Shown: one piece after another, positions 50,006 to 59,874 of the stretch | Position numbering within the stretch: position 1 is the first letter of the stretch | Layout of the letters: every line of letters begins with the position of its first letter | NCBI GenBank assembly: GCA_037044905.1 | Contig: JBAOKB010000181.1 | Coordinates: forward strand, 124,001 to 188,000 | Direction of reading: 5' to 3' | Source of the DNA: Hortaea werneckii | Lineage: Eukaryota > Ascomycota > Dothideomycetes > Mycosphaerellales > Teratosphaeriaceae | Length of the DNA: 64,000 bases | The notes under the pieces: generated by a model | Seen by the model: only the letters and a program-made list of their open reading frames with translations | Told to the model about the DNA's origin: nothing | Databases searched by the model: none | Translations under genes and position numbers: made by a program

Positions 50006-50266
50006 ATGGGCCCGAGAAATGTAGCGGAGGTCATGGTGGTCTATAGCCACTTGATCCGCTCTTACTACTGGTGGACGAGGATGCGAAAACAGAGACGGGA
50101 GCGTGAGAGGCGTGGGAGGCGTGAAGAGAGTTACAGGCGGATGAAGGCGCGTCACGCGTCGAAGCTGAAAGCAATTTCTAACGCAAGACAAAATGAAGCC
50201 CCAGTAACAGCCCAGGACGCGGCAAAGGGACCGAAAAGACGCAAAATTGAGAAGAAACCCTCTTGA
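50006..50266 (+). CDS. small highly basic hypothetical protein
   Basis: An 86-residue frame from ATG 50006 (MGPRNVAEVMVVYSHLIRSY). After YYWWTRMRKQ comes an Arg/Glu/Lys helix (RRERERRGRREESYRRMKAR) and the basic end KGPKRRKIEKKPS. It could be a short nuclear or ribosome-associated protein. No family is recognised and coding status is plausible but unproven. It is divergent from NUS1, with about 260 bp between the ATGs. Confidence 0.45.
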   Translation: MGPRNVAEVMVVYSHLIRSYYWWTRMRKQRRERERRGRREESYRRMKARHASKLKAISNARQNEAPVTAQDAAKGPKRRKIEKKPS

Positions 50267-50608
50267 TAGACAGCTCTGGTCACTGGCTCCTCAACACTTT
50301 CCGTGGCATTACAGCAAAGTCATGTGATATTGTTCAGTATTCGAGCGGTATATAAGAGCATAATCTACCCTTGTGCAAACGGAGATGGAATGTGCATGTC
50401 AACCCCGAGAGAAGGGAAGCCTCGGAACACGACCATCGAAATCTTCTTACCCGGACTCGATTGCCTTCCCAGACATTAAAACGTGACAGTTTTGCTCTGC
50501 TGGCACTTGAACGAACGCATAATGTCGTTTGAGAAGGATTTCCAAGGACATCCAGGGCTATCTGGGATAATCCTTGTGCAGAGCGTCGTCACCGCCATGG
50601 CAGCCCTT
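50267..50608. other. intergenic region
   Basis: About 340 bp between convergent genes. A TATATAAG lies at 50349-50356 on the + strand, but no gene follows it on that strand, so it is probably chance. Confidence 0.4.
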
Positions 50609-51360
50609 CTATACAATGATATCGAAGCCGACAATTCCGGCGATCACAAGGCTGGCCACTAGTATTTCAGACCAGTAGCTGCTGGTAATGGCAGTGGCGG
50701 AAGATTCAGCATCAGCCGCCTCAGCCGTCGCCGACGCACTAGAGGCAGTGCTTGAGGCTTCGGTGGTGGTGGCGGCTCCGTCGTCAGTCTGCTGCTCGAC
50801 TCGAGTGATGCTCACTCCCGTGCTGTTGACGCACTCCCCTTCGCCGGCGGCAAGAAGGGTGGCATTACTGGTGAACATGAGATCGGCGCACTATTGCAGT
50901 CAGCTCTCTGGCCCTACGACCTCGAGGCTTCCAATGGACCTACGTTGTACAGTGCCGAACCGGAGTCTCCGACAGTGATGACTTGCAGACTTCCGACGGC
51001 TCCTTCAGTCACATTGGCCTCCTTGGGAAGCGCGACGTGGGGCAAGCAAAGCGTCCCGTTCCCGGTCTCGTTGTACGGGAGATTCGGCGTCAGCGAGACA
51101 TTGAACGATGCGACTTCCTCGCCCAGACCAAGATTCATCCAAATGTAGGTGAACGGGTGGTGCAAATCAAGGACCAGGGAGCCGCCCGTAGTGGGCCACA
51201 TGGTGCGGTTGGTAGTCGCGTTGATGCCGGCGCATGGGTAGAGCCATTGGGAAGCCGGCGGCAGGAAAGAGTCACCTCGGGTTGCAGGGTACGTGATGTC
51301 GAAGTGTGCCTTGGCGAGCTGTGCGAGCAGAAAGGAACAGCAGAGCGTTAGAGACTTCAT
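50609..51360 (-). CDS. GPI-anchored Bim1/X325-like copper-binding protein
   Basis: Secreted LPMO-related protein of the X325/Bim1-like type; fungal members bind copper with an N-terminal His and serve copper uptake rather than polysaccharide cleavage. Exons 51360-50944 and 50890-50609 join over a 53-bp intron (GTAGGT, CTGAC branch, TAG) in phase 0, giving 232 residues. Seen: a signal peptide MKSLTLCCSFLLAQLAKA, cleaved so that His19 becomes the mature N-terminus (HFDITYPATRG), conserved cysteines in LYPCAGI, GTLCLPHV and NCADLMF, several N-glycosylation sequons, a Ser/Thr/Ala-rich stalk, and a hydrophobic C-terminus (ILVASLVIAGIVGFDIIV) suited to a GPI anchor. The mature N-terminal His and the cysteine pattern make the family call good. 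Confidence 0.87.
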
Positions 51361-52059
51361 ATTGGGCGTAGTTGTTCCTTGAGGCTGCGCGACGAGCTTG
51401 TAGTGTGGACCGTTGAAGCTTCTTGAAAGTGTCTTGAACGAGAGCAGATTTGGACACGGCGATTCGCACATTATCTACGCGCCTCTGCCACTCGCACCTT
51501 CCTCAAACGTATCCCAAGCCCAGGATGCATTGAATGAGCGCTTTTACGGCTGACCGGACCGCGCTTCACCGCATGCGGTATTCGGGGGCATAGAATCTGC
51601 TCGTGGCGTCCGAACGGCGGTCTCGCATAGTGATTGCGGCCAAACGAGGCGAATCGCTGTAGCAGATCGAATCATTGGTGTTGTCTTGGCTGTTCATCTG
51701 TGGTCTTGGCATGCAGCTTAACTTGCTCATAAGCACTCGTGCGGAGCGACGCCAGCGACTCTGCCCCGTTCGAGTGTACCTCTCCCGAACGTCCCTCAAT
51801 ATATTCACGGCAGAACGACGACTCTCAAGTCCTGCTCACATTCACAACTACATTCACGGGAGTCGTGTTGCGTCTCCATGCTAATACAATAACAATAGCA
51901 AGATGACTCGTCTTTTAGTATATAAAAGGGCTCCTAGGAGTCTGTCCCATCATCGCCTAACTACATATTTCAACCACAAAAGACAGAGGGAAGTACACAT
52001 TGGACTTTTACCCCATATCTTCATCAAACCCCTCTCCTGCTCTGCACAACCGACTTTCA
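51361..52059. other. divergent promoter region, Bim1-like / BTB gene
   Basis: About 700 bp between divergent ATGs. A canonical TATA box for the BTB gene lies at 51919. No gene is supported. Confidence 0.5.
51919..51927 (+). promoter_or_regulatory. TATA box of the BTB gene
   Basis: TATATAAAA, followed by GGG, 133 bp before the ATG at 52060; classic spacing for an inducible fungal promoter. Confidence 0.6.
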
Positions 52060-53484
52060 ATGAACGATCCGCTCGAAATGTTTCCTTTCAAGTCCTCATT
52101 CCCACGCTTCGGCGATGGGGACGTCCTGATCCGCCTCTCAGAAAAGGCAGACGACACTCTACAGCTTCACTCTGAGGCCCTCGCGCGCAACTCCGATTTC
52201 TTCAAGACCAGTCTCTCTGATGAGCGATGGAGCAACAACAAAGTCTTTGTGTCTGACTCAGGCGTCTCTTTCAAGCTGCTAGAGCTAACATTCGACGATC
52301 CCGAAATCCTGCCAGGGCTCCTCGGTCGTACCGAACAGACGCCTCGGGAGATTTTAAGACACCAGAGAGCGGTGTATGACGGTAAGGTAAAGTGCGGAGA
52401 GCACGATGACCATGAAGTCGACAGTGCGCTGGACAGTGGTTCAGAGAGCGATTCGGGGAGCTCGTCGCCCCGGTCGTCAGCCTCAGCGGTCCAATCAAGC
52501 CATGAATTACTCACCCCTAGCCAATCACTTACCCCTGACAGACCGACAAGCCAAATGGCCATCCTAGCCCATAAGACACTCTTCGCCATGATGTACGACT
52601 TGACCATTGACATTGCAACGAGCGATATCCAGAAGATGGCAACACTCATTCCTACAGTAGTAGCTCTTGCGGATGCGTATGCTATTCTCCCTCGGCTCGG
52701 AAGCAAGATTCACGAATTACTCTTCAGTGGCGATAACGGCTTCAATGTCATAGCACATTGTCCCTTCAGCATGCTAAAGGTGGCATGCAAGCTCCGTCCA
52801 AAGGCAATCTACCATCACGCAATGCGCCACGCAGTCGGTCTTCAAGCCCTCATTCTCGAGGTCAAGGACAACACTGGTGATGATGAAGACGAATCTGATG
52901 GCTCATACTTTGCCCAAGAAGGGGAGAACGAGTTACAAAAGGCCTTCGACAAGCATGTCAAGGCTTTGCGCAGACAGATGAAGACTCTTAACAGGCAATT
53001 ATTGAGACTGGAGCCGCCGTTCGACATAGGCATCCATTCCGATCCTACCGCTAGGTCCATTGCTACCGCTATTTGGCGTTCATGGCTGGTCAAAACTATT
53101 AGCACTGTCCAAGATGGCGGTCACCAAGGGATTTGTGCCATGGCCAAACGTGGCATCAATGCTGCAGAGCTACTCGACGACTGGGCTGGTTACGATTGGA
53201 TGTCCAAGCTCGGCGAGCAACACATCAGTGACGATTGGACGTACTCTAAGCACCAGCCGCTCAGCAGCAAGATTGTCCAGTATTTTAGAGAAATTCTCAT
53301 GCGAGCACAGTCTACTTTAGAGGAAATATTCCCGCTCCCGGACTATGCCAAAGGCGATTCGCGTCGTGGAGTTGTCGACGGCGTTGATGTGTCAGGAGGA
53401 TACATTACCAACATCACTTTCAGTCTCGACTACAGGTACCCTTGGCAGAGTGCACGTCCATTCGCTTCGTTTTCGCCTTTCTAG
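52060..53484 (+). CDS. BTB/POZ-domain protein
   Basis: Probable adaptor, possibly for Cullin-3 ligases, of 474 residues and no intron. The start is ATG 52060 (MNDPLEMFPFKSSFPRFGDG); the frame is open upstream but without ATG. The BTB core begins GDVLIRLSEKADDTLQLHSE, then ALARNSDFFKTSLSDERW (the classic strand-helix with the buried His and the 'SxFF' helix) and FKLLELTFDD. An acidic/Ser-rich insert (about 105-160) separates it from a second helical part, FAMMYDLTIDIATSDIQKMA, ALADAYAILPRLGSKIHELL, that resembles the BACK-like extension. The C-terminal half is helical with WMSKLGEQHISDDWTYS. Fungal BTB proteins of this size are numerous and mostly of unknown partner. Confidence 0.75.
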   Translation: MNDPLEMFPFKSSFPRFGDGDVLIRLSEKADDTLQLHSEALARNSDFFKTSLSDERWSNNKVFVSDSGVSFKLLELTFDDPEILPGLLGRTEQTPREILRHQRAVYDGKVKCGEHDDHEVDSALDSGSESDSGSSSPRSSASAVQSSHELLTPSQSLTPDRPTSQMAILAHKTLFAMMYDLTIDIATSDIQKMATLIPTVVALADAYAILPRLGSKIHELLFSGDNGFNVIAHCPFSMLKVACKLRPKAIYHHAMRHAVGLQALILEVKDNTGDDEDESDGSYFAQEGENELQKAFDKHVKALRRQMKTLNRQLLRLEPPFDIGIHSDPTARSIATAIWRSWLVKTISTVQDGGHQGICAMAKRGINAAELLDDWAGYDWMSKLGEQHISDDWTYSKHQPLSSKIVQYFREILMRAQSTLEEIFPLPDYAKGDSRRGVVDGVDVSGGYITNITFSLDYRYPWQSARPFASFSPF

Positions 53485-53637
53485 GGTCACGGCGGGAGCA
53501 AGACGGCATTTGGCGGCAAGAGGTCGAGCTTACCGAACGACTAGGGAGGACAGGCGAGAACTCAACGCCTAAGCAATATGTAGCTTTATTAGGTAGCTGT
53601 CGGAATAGGCTGCCGACCAATGATCAATCTTTAGTTA

Positions 53638-54927
53638 TCAAAGCCGTTCTTTGTGGGCTCTCTTTGCTACTGCGAGCAAGGTGGCTTTTTCTCTTTCAAT
53701 GTGCCTTCCGCTTTTCAACCAAGCTTCCAACGCGCTGCCAAGGGTCTTCGCACAGTCTTCACCGCATGCCGACCCCAACCAGTCGAGCAAAGACATGCGT
53801 GCTTGTTCGTTGGTAAGAGATCGAATAATGATGCGATCAAACTCCCAAATCGCATGCGTTTGGACTCTTCGGCTTCCTCTCACGATGCCCTGCGGCCATC
53901 GGACGGTAAAGTCATCCTCGCCAAGGGCTCTAGGCAGTGCAACTCGATCCCCACCTTTCTTATCAAAGTACTGAGTCGTGCGATTTACAGTCGCCTTCAG
54001 AATTGGCGCATAATCGCTCATCAAAAACCGCATAATCCTACACGCTGACTCCGGTACCTCATCAGTATCTAAGCCCTTCGCATGCGTCTTCTTCGTGCCA
54101 TAAGAGTTCTGAGCGCCATTACCATGTCGCACATGCTGTCCCGCCCATCTATGCCCGCTATTGACTCTCTCGATCCACTCCCACACCCCAGGCGCCTCGG
54201 TCTTGATGATGAAGCTCGGCACAGGATCACGACCGAGATGAGGACCGAAGGAACCCCAGAAGGCGAAATCCGCCAAGCTGATCTCGTCGCCGAGCAGGAA
54301 CGGATACTGATCGAAATGACTCTCCATCAATCTCAAAAGCTCGTGGAACTGCCATTGAAGCGCCGGTGAAGTCGTCTCAGAGACACCTAGTCCTGGTGTG
54401 AACCCCGCAAAGCGTGCCATGCGTTTCTCTCCGATCGCTTGCTGGTTCTCTAGGGGAGCAAGTCCTCCCGTTGAAGAATTGCCGAATTCCATCGCGAGGA
54501 ATTTGCGCTGTTTTGCAAGGTGCGGGGCGTACCAGCGCCAGTACATCGCTTGCGTGAGGAGCCACTCGTCTGCTAGGAGCTCGAAAAGCTGAGCTGCGAA
54601 CGCTCGGTTCGGAGTCAGTGGGACGACGGCGTGTTGCATTGGTGAGTGGAGATAATTTGCTCTTGGGCCTGGCGGGTACATGCTCTCGAAATAGTCCATG
54701 ATTTCTTTCGTGTCTTGTAAGACTTTCGCGTTGGCCAAGCTACCCTGGTCATCGTGGATGAGAAGGACCGGAATCATTGCAATGCCGGCGCCTGGCATGA
54801 TTATGTTCTTGAAGACGTCATCAGATGGAAGAAGTACATCGTGCGGTATCCCTTTCCACTGCAAGTACGTCTTTATCTTGCCTGTGAAGAGCGATAGCTC
54901 TGAGCCCACAAGTGTGTAGCAAGGCAT
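53638..54927 (-). CDS. glutathione S-transferase-like protein
   Basis: A 429-residue GST-fold protein without introns. The N-terminal thioredoxin-like domain reads MPCYTLVGSELSLFTGKIKT, YLQWKGIPHDVLLPS, then IPVLLIHDDQGSLANAKVLQ (the cis-Pro and glutathione-backbone region) and DTKEIMDYFES. The C-terminal helical domain contains HFDQYPFLLGDEISLADFAF, the typical N-capping/hydrophobic staple region, followed by WGSFGPHLGRDPVP. An extra 150 residues after the GST core, ending in a basic helical tail, are longer than in ordinary GSTs. No CPC thiolate motif is visible; Ser-Glu-Leu-Ser near position 8-12 could hold the active Ser. Probably cytosolic. It may serve detoxification or a non-catalytic role. 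Confidence 0.8.
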   Translation of the reverse strand: MPCYTLVGSELSLFTGKIKTYLQWKGIPHDVLLPSDDVFKNIIMPGAGIAMIPVLLIHDDQGSLANAKVLQDTKEIMDYFESMYPPGPRANYLHSPMQHAVVPLTPNRAFAAQLFELLADEWLLTQAMYWRWYAPHLAKQRKFLAMEFGNSSTGGLAPLENQQAIGEKRMARFAGFTPGLGVSETTSPALQWQFHELLRLMESHFDQYPFLLGDEISLADFAFWGSFGPHLGRDPVPSFIIKTEAPGVWEWIERVNSGHRWAGQHVRHGNGAQNSYGTKKTHAKGLDTDEVPESACRIMRFLMSDYAPILKATVNRTTQYFDKKGGDRVALPRALGEDDFTVRWPQGIVRGSRRVQTHAIWEFDRIIIRSLTNEQARMSLLDWLGSACGEDCAKTLGSALEAWLKSGRHIEREKATLLAVAKRAHKERL

Positions 54928-55499
54928 TCCGATCTGGAAGCGAAATTGGGTGGCGATGAATATTCCAAAATCATGAGGTTCCCTGGCTCTCTATACCAAG
55001 TTGCACTTTCTCAACCTTTGAACATAGCTCGAGCATGGCCAGCCACTGGCCGAACTCTTGGACCTCGGCAACAAACGTATGGACTCCGAGGAGCTACATA
55101 CATGCAGAGATCCTGGACGGCATCGCTTAGCAGACACACTATCGAGCGGGCGGCAGAACCGCTTAATCTGCTATCTATGCGAGACGTGTAAGAAGGAGGC
55201 ACTGCCGTCTCCCTTGCATACAGAGTTTGGGGGAGTGTAGTGAGGTTCGACGCTCGGACCACATGTGACGCACCCAGCCATGAGCGCTAAGGTGGTCGGG
55301 AACTTCATGTCAGCAACGTACGTTTGTCCAAGACATCATCTGTCAAACGTGCTTCAGAACATTAGCATTGATTCATATCAAGAATGTACATACTACCATC
55401 TTTGTATCGGCATGACCACTTCTATATATACCTGCTCTTCTAAATGTACATTTCGCACGATTGCATCCAAGAGCCAAGCCTAGGTAACCATCTGGAGTC
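54928..55499. other. intergenic region, divergent promoters
   Basis: About 570 bp between the GST-like gene (minus) and the two-TM gene (plus). A CCTAGGTAA lies at 55479-55487, just before the ATG at 55500. No gene is seen. Confidence 0.4.
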
Positions 55500-55976
55500 A
55501 TGGGTATCCCATACTCAAAAGAGATCAACCAAGCCTTCGACCAAGTGGCACCACTTGTAGCCGCTACCCTTGATGTTCTGCAGACATCGAAGAACATTTC
55601 ATACCTACTGGCGGCTGTCCAAGTTTTTAACGCCCTGCTACTACTGACTGCTGTTTTCGCATTGCTCGGTTTACTCATCACCGTCAACCCTGATCTTGCT
55701 GAAGAAAGAAAAGCGCTGGTGACTCCAGTCGTCAAACATCTGGCTTCATGGGCAATGCCGGGCTCCGAAGGAAGGTGGTACCTGCGGGTAGTTGCTTGGA
55801 GTATTGCGACTGTTTGGCTGGTCGGATGCGCCGCCACAGCGTACTACGCTATGCGCGAGAACGACAGGAACTACTGGGACGATTCGGCCACTAGAGTTCA
55901 TTCCGACATCAGTAGGGACGGACTGACCACGTCCGAACTCGCTGAGAATGTTGGAGAAGAGCAAGCTGATGGATAG
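55500..55976 (+). CDS. small two-TM membrane protein, possible myristoylation
   Basis: A 158-residue frame starting MGIPYSKEINQAFDQVAPLV. Gly2 with Ser6 fits the N-myristoylation consensus MGxxxS. Two hydrophobic segments are clear: about 33-62 (SYLLAAVQVFNALLLLTAVF) and about 94-117 (RVVAWSIATVWLVGCAATAY). The C-terminal 40 residues are acidic (NDRNYWDD, SELAENVGEEQADG). I recognise no named family. It probably sits in a membrane with both ends cytosolic. Confidence 0.6.
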   Translation: MGIPYSKEINQAFDQVAPLVAATLDVLQTSKNISYLLAAVQVFNALLLLTAVFALLGLLITVNPDLAEERKALVTPVVKHLASWAMPGSEGRWYLRVVAWSIATVWLVGCAATAYYAMRENDRNYWDDSATRVHSDISRDGLTTSELAENVGEEQADG

Positions 55977-56059
55977 AGGGTCGCGCCACGAAATGCCCTT
56001 GTCTCTCGGGAGAGCTTTGAGGAACTCATGTCGCATAGATGGCTGGCTCAGCCCAGTTG

Positions 56060-56654
56060 CTACAAGAACCTGATATTGAACACCACCTGCTCCTCGCTTG
56101 CAGATTCGAGTCTGGTGAGGGCAGGACCACTACTGTGGTCAAATGTCTGCGTCTTCACATCGAACTCAAGCCCTAAACAATCTCGATACCGCCATATAGC
56201 CAGGTCCACCTCCCCCGGACGCGCAATAAGCGAGATACCACGGATGTGCTTTCGATTGCTGCGACCGATTGTCACAAGCCAGTCCAGCCGAGGGTCCAGT
56301 CGTTGTCCCGTGGACGATGCAAAGTCTGGCCAGATCTCGAACTGAATGCACGTCCGGTAATAGTATGGTAGAAGCTCTTGTCGTAAGGAACCGCAGACTC
56401 GTGTAATTGCGGGTTGCTGCAGGCCCGGGAGGAATGTATTCTCCGCAAAGCTTGAATAAATTTCGGATAGGTTGACTGTTCCAGCACAGTCGATGACGAG
56501 TCTGCCAATGTTCGACCAGATTTCAGGTGGGAGGTCCAGGAGTCGAGATACCTTTTTGAAATCTTAGTGAGGTCTGCTAGGGTTGGCCGCAACTCGATCT
56601 GACACTTACTTTGGATCCTTGCTTATCGTCCTTCAGGTGCTTGGTGGCTGCCAT
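56060..56654 (-). CDS. small F-box-like protein, paralogue 1
   Basis: Two exons: 56654-56610 (15 codons, MAATKHLKDDKQGSK) and 56551-56060; the 58-bp intron has GTAAGT and AAG ends and joins in phase 0, giving 178 residues. The second exon opens VSRLLDLPPEIWSNIGRLVI, an F-box-like helix pair, then QQPAITRVCGSLRQELLPYY, with the Arg-Cys/Leu-Pro-Tyr-Tyr arrangement common in short fungal F-box-like proteins, and ends EEQVVFNIRFL. The gene at 56980-57557 has the same exon plan and matching key words (LLDLPPELW, ITRTCRALRSECLPLYY), so the two are tandem paralogues. F-box function is inferred from the N-terminal motif only. Confidence 0.7.
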
Positions 56655-56979
56655 ATCGACAGGTTTCGATCGCTTCGATAAAAGCTGCTCTTGATTTAAG
56701 AGCGTAGCTCTCGGATGAAGGCCGAAGTGAAATTCCTATTTGCACCGGAGCAGCGCCGAAACGATGTAATCACTAGCGCACAGGGTACAATTGGTGATTT
56801 TGAAAGAAAGAAATATAGGAAATGTGCTCAAGCGAGGTTGGACGGAGGGAATCAAATTGCCAAAGATCCAAAAAGGGAAGGCACGACGTGCTTCGTGCTG
56901 CACGTGCCCCATTGCATCCTCAGCAGCCACCGTCACTGGCTGGATTATCGCCAAAACACCTCAAGCATTGCAGCTCTTC
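56655..56979. other. spacer between the two F-box-like paralogues
   Basis: About 325 bp; must hold the promoter of the left paralogue. Nothing else is seen. Confidence 0.4.
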
Positions 56980-57557
56980 TTATCTCATGAGCCTTATGTT
57001 ATAGAGGACCTTGAAATTGGGATCGCTCCATTCACCCAGCTGCGATTTTTCAAATTGAGCCCCAAACTCGCGTAAGACATTCACTTCAGCAACGTCCCAC
57101 CCTGCCTCATCTTCGTTCCCAAAATATGGCGATCCAGGATCTTCGCGCCGACACGCCAGATATAGGCGTCGAAATCGTTGTCTGTTGCGCTTGCCTAAGC
57201 TACGCAGCCACTTGACTATCCCTTCCACGTCGGCGTACTCATCCAGTATGATGAAGTTGACCAGCTTGTAGTACAAGGGCAGGCATTCACTACGTAGAGC
57301 GCGGCAGGTTCGAGTGATTGACGGCTGCAGCGTCTGCAGACATACCAGCTTTGGATAAGCGGCTTGTTTGATTGTAATGTCCGCAGGATCAAGGATGGCG
57401 AGTGTGCAAATGCGAGTCCAAAGCTCAGGCGGCAGATCCAGAAGGCGAAAGTGCTGTTCCTGCAAGAGTTAGCGAAGGGGAGAGAGAAGGGAGGGCCAAA
57501 GAAGTATGAACCTACTGCTGCTCCCGTGGCACTCGTTGAATGCTCGATTCGATCCAT
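56980..57557 (-). CDS. small F-box-like protein, paralogue 2
   Basis: Exons 57557-57516 (14 codons, MDRIEHSTSATGAA) and 57459-56980 join in phase 0 across a 56-bp intron with GTAGGT, a textbook GCTAAC branch and TTGCAG. The product has 173 residues. The second exon reads EQHFRLLDLPPELWTRICTL, then TLQPSITRTCRALRSECLPL followed by YYKLVNFIIL, and ends SDPNFKVLYNIRLMR. It parallels the left paralogue in exon structure, intron phase, length and C-terminal wording (FNIRFL / YNIRLM). An F-box-like substrate-adaptor role is an inference from the LPPELW helix. Confidence 0.72.
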
Positions 57558-58600
57558 AACCAGCGAGTCGTGGATGCCGATTTTTATGGAAATGTCTAAG
57601 CGGGCCTCTAGGAGAAGTAGAGAAGACATCAGACTCAATAAGAGAGAGTGTATGTGCATCCAGATTCCACATGAGGTGAGTTGAAGTACTATTTGATCAA
57701 AGCTTTAGTGATGGCAAAGCCCGATGTCATCACGAACAAGAGTCGCTTTGACAGTGACCAACTCCCTGAAAATGACCCATTGACACATTAAAAACTTGTT
57801 GAATGCCAATCCGATCACCAAGAACCCCTGTGCGCCACATCTTCTTGAGCCGACGCCTGGTGACAATGTATGTGATAATGCCATCCTTCACTCTTCCGAT
57901 GACACCGAAAGGGCTTTGTCTGCTCACAATCTGACGGACATGCTATGAACGAGCAATGAACATTTTATTTCGGTACCAGTGCATAGAAGCGACTCTTAGA
58001 CGTTCAAGAGATGGGTGAAAGCGCAATTTTCCTTTGCGACTCACGACTCATACTGTCCGACATCTTGGACAAAGATGTTCATTCCGGGCAAAAAAAAAAA
58101 AAAAAAAGTGCAGTACCTTCTCCAGATGTGTGAAGTAGCTGTCTTTTGCATGGCGAGCCTTCGAGATCCACGAGCATGCCTCTGTTGCCCGGAGGTCCCA
58201 TGATCGACGCCTGTCCAAATATACATTGCAGGAGAGAGCGAGCAAAGGCTTATAAACCCGCAGACAGAAAGTGTGTGAAGCCGGGAGACGAAGTGCGGTC
58301 GAGATCTCTACCCAGACTCAATCTCTATCGTACCCACCTAGGTAGAAGATACTGTACAGGACGATGAGCTCTGGTTGTGATGATGATGACCCATTGAAGA
58401 AGATCTCTTTTGGACTCATTTCTGAAACCGATGGACAGAGTCCATCAACTCGTGTACCGGTCGCTAATACGTAGTATGGTATTTCTTTTGGACCTATGTC
58501 TTAAACCGCTTGACAGAGTCCATCAACTTTTCCGCCAATCGCTAATACGTAATATAGTCCTACTTTTGGACCAATTCCTTAGACCGCTTGACAGAGTCTA
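57558..58600. other. intergenic region with poly-A tract and 78-bp repeats
   Basis: About 1.04 kb. It holds an 18-A run at 58090-58107, an ACCTAGGT palindrome at 58336-58343, and most of a three-copy 78-bp tandem repeat (listed separately). No gene with an ATG start is supported. Confidence 0.5.
58090..58107 (+). repeat. poly-A tract (18 A)
   Basis: Eighteen consecutive A's. It could be a homopolymer microsatellite or the tail of an old retroposed copy; no target duplication is evident. Confidence 0.9.
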
Positions 58601-58646
58601 TCAAAATGTGTGCCCGTCGCTAATGCGCAACAATATAGCCAGGACT
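58413..58646. repeat. three tandem 78-bp repeats
   Basis: Copies at 58413-58490, 58491-58568 and 58569-58646 share GACAGAGTC(C/T)ATCAA, TCGCTAAT(A/G)CG and CTTTTGGAC(C/T) at constant spacing. The period is exactly 78 bp with no indel. One + strand frame is open throughout and repeats a 26-residue unit (FLKPMDRVHQLVYRSLIRS / LKPLDRVHQLFRQSLIRN / LRPLDRVYQNVCPSLMRN) but has no initiating ATG at its head. The third copy overlaps the 3' end of the minus-strand gene 58601-59874. Confidence 0.88.
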
Positions 58647-59874
58647 TCGTCGACTTGTGCCGTCTTGACTTCTTCCGCAGACTCCGGGCTTACGTGCATC
58701 TGACAGAGGTCTAGGAGTGTCCCGATTTGGCGGCAATGCAGGCGCTTGGACCAGTCATTGTCCTTTATGATGCGGCGAACGTCCTGGATGACAGCAGGAT
58801 CGAGGTTTGGCATGGTCGGTACACTCTTCTGATCTGGATGTCAGTCTCGAAACGCATGTTGTCATTGTATTTCTGACTCCTTACCTTAAGCCCGTCCTTG
58901 ATCTGCTTGATTTCTTCCTCTCCCAACCCGTCTGTGTACGACGCATTGTCGAAAGCAAAGAAAGCCTTGACGCCATCGTTTTTCGCGTGCGGTCCGGCTT
59001 TCAGATCTTGTGCTTTGCTTTCCATGAGCTTGAGCATTTCTTCGAAATACTTGCGGTTCTCGATGTCTTCGAAAAGGGTGGATTGCAGCACTAATGTATG
59101 AGCAAGGTTCTCGGCCGGGGTTGCACGCAGTGAAGTGGACTCTGTCAATTGGTTGAGCTGCTCTGAGGTATCGTCATTTGAGTTGTGCGTAGCGGACGTC
59201 TTGTTAGAAGCAGCATGGAAGGCTGTTTTGCTGCTGACATGTACGTTTCGGGCTCTTTTGTTCTCACCGTCCCGGAGTCCATGCCAGAATTCGGCATAAA
59301 AGAAGATGTTGTCGCCTGCGATGACACGGGGGAATAGACGACCTTCAGCTTCTTTGACGCCCACATAGTACTTTACACCCTTGCTGATCATAGGAGTGAC
59401 GGGCGTAAATGCCCTCATGGCATTTTGGTCGCGACGCATGATTCCTTGTTCCCTTCTCGCCTTCTCGCGCGCCGCATCTCGGGTCGCACCCTTGGATTTG
59501 AACTTGTCGGGTTCGTCGCCAATGATGAAACCAACTTCTAGATACTCCGATGCTGTCTGATGGCTCTCCAGCTCATGGGGGCCAGGCAACTTGGACGGAA
59601 CTGCACTGCCAGGTGGACCGTCTACTCCGATCTTGAAAGACTTGTTTGTCGTTGACGACGAGGAGATCTTTCGTTTCTTTGACTCGGTCCAAAGCCAGAC
59701 TCTCTGTAATGGTTTCCGACCATCTGCTTCCACCATCATCATGTCACCATCTATGGTTTTCGCAATGTCTTTCTGCCCGTCTACGATTTCATCGAATTGT
59801 ATCTCGTCATCCGTTGGCGCGGGACCGGCCACTCTTAAATCCTCGGACATGTTGACGGCAAGAGTGTTTGCCAT
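58601..59874 (-). CDS. unknown protein with alternative 3' acceptors
   Basis: No family recognised. Exons 59874-58885 (330 codons) and 58828-58601 join in phase 0 over a 56-bp intron (GTAAGG, CTGAC branch, CAG), giving 405 residues. The N-terminus is acidic (MANTLAVNMSEDLRVAGPAP), followed by a basic Ser/Thr stretch (ESKKRKISSSSTTNKSFKIG), a compact region (YLEVGFIIGDEPDKFKSKGA; MISKGVKYYVGVKEAEGRLF; VIAGDNIFFYAEFWHGLRDG) and a helical C-terminal part (LQSTLFEDIENRKYFEEMLK; MPNLDPAVIQDVRRIIKDND). A second AG five bases upstream would switch frame and stop at 58765, so two C-termini are possible. The last codons run into the 78-bp repeat. A DNA- or peptide-binding role is possible but not shown. 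Confidence 0.6.

Noticed and set aside
50349..50356. TATATAAG as a promoter element
   Set aside because: No gene follows on the + strand within 1 kb; the next gene there is on the opposite strand.
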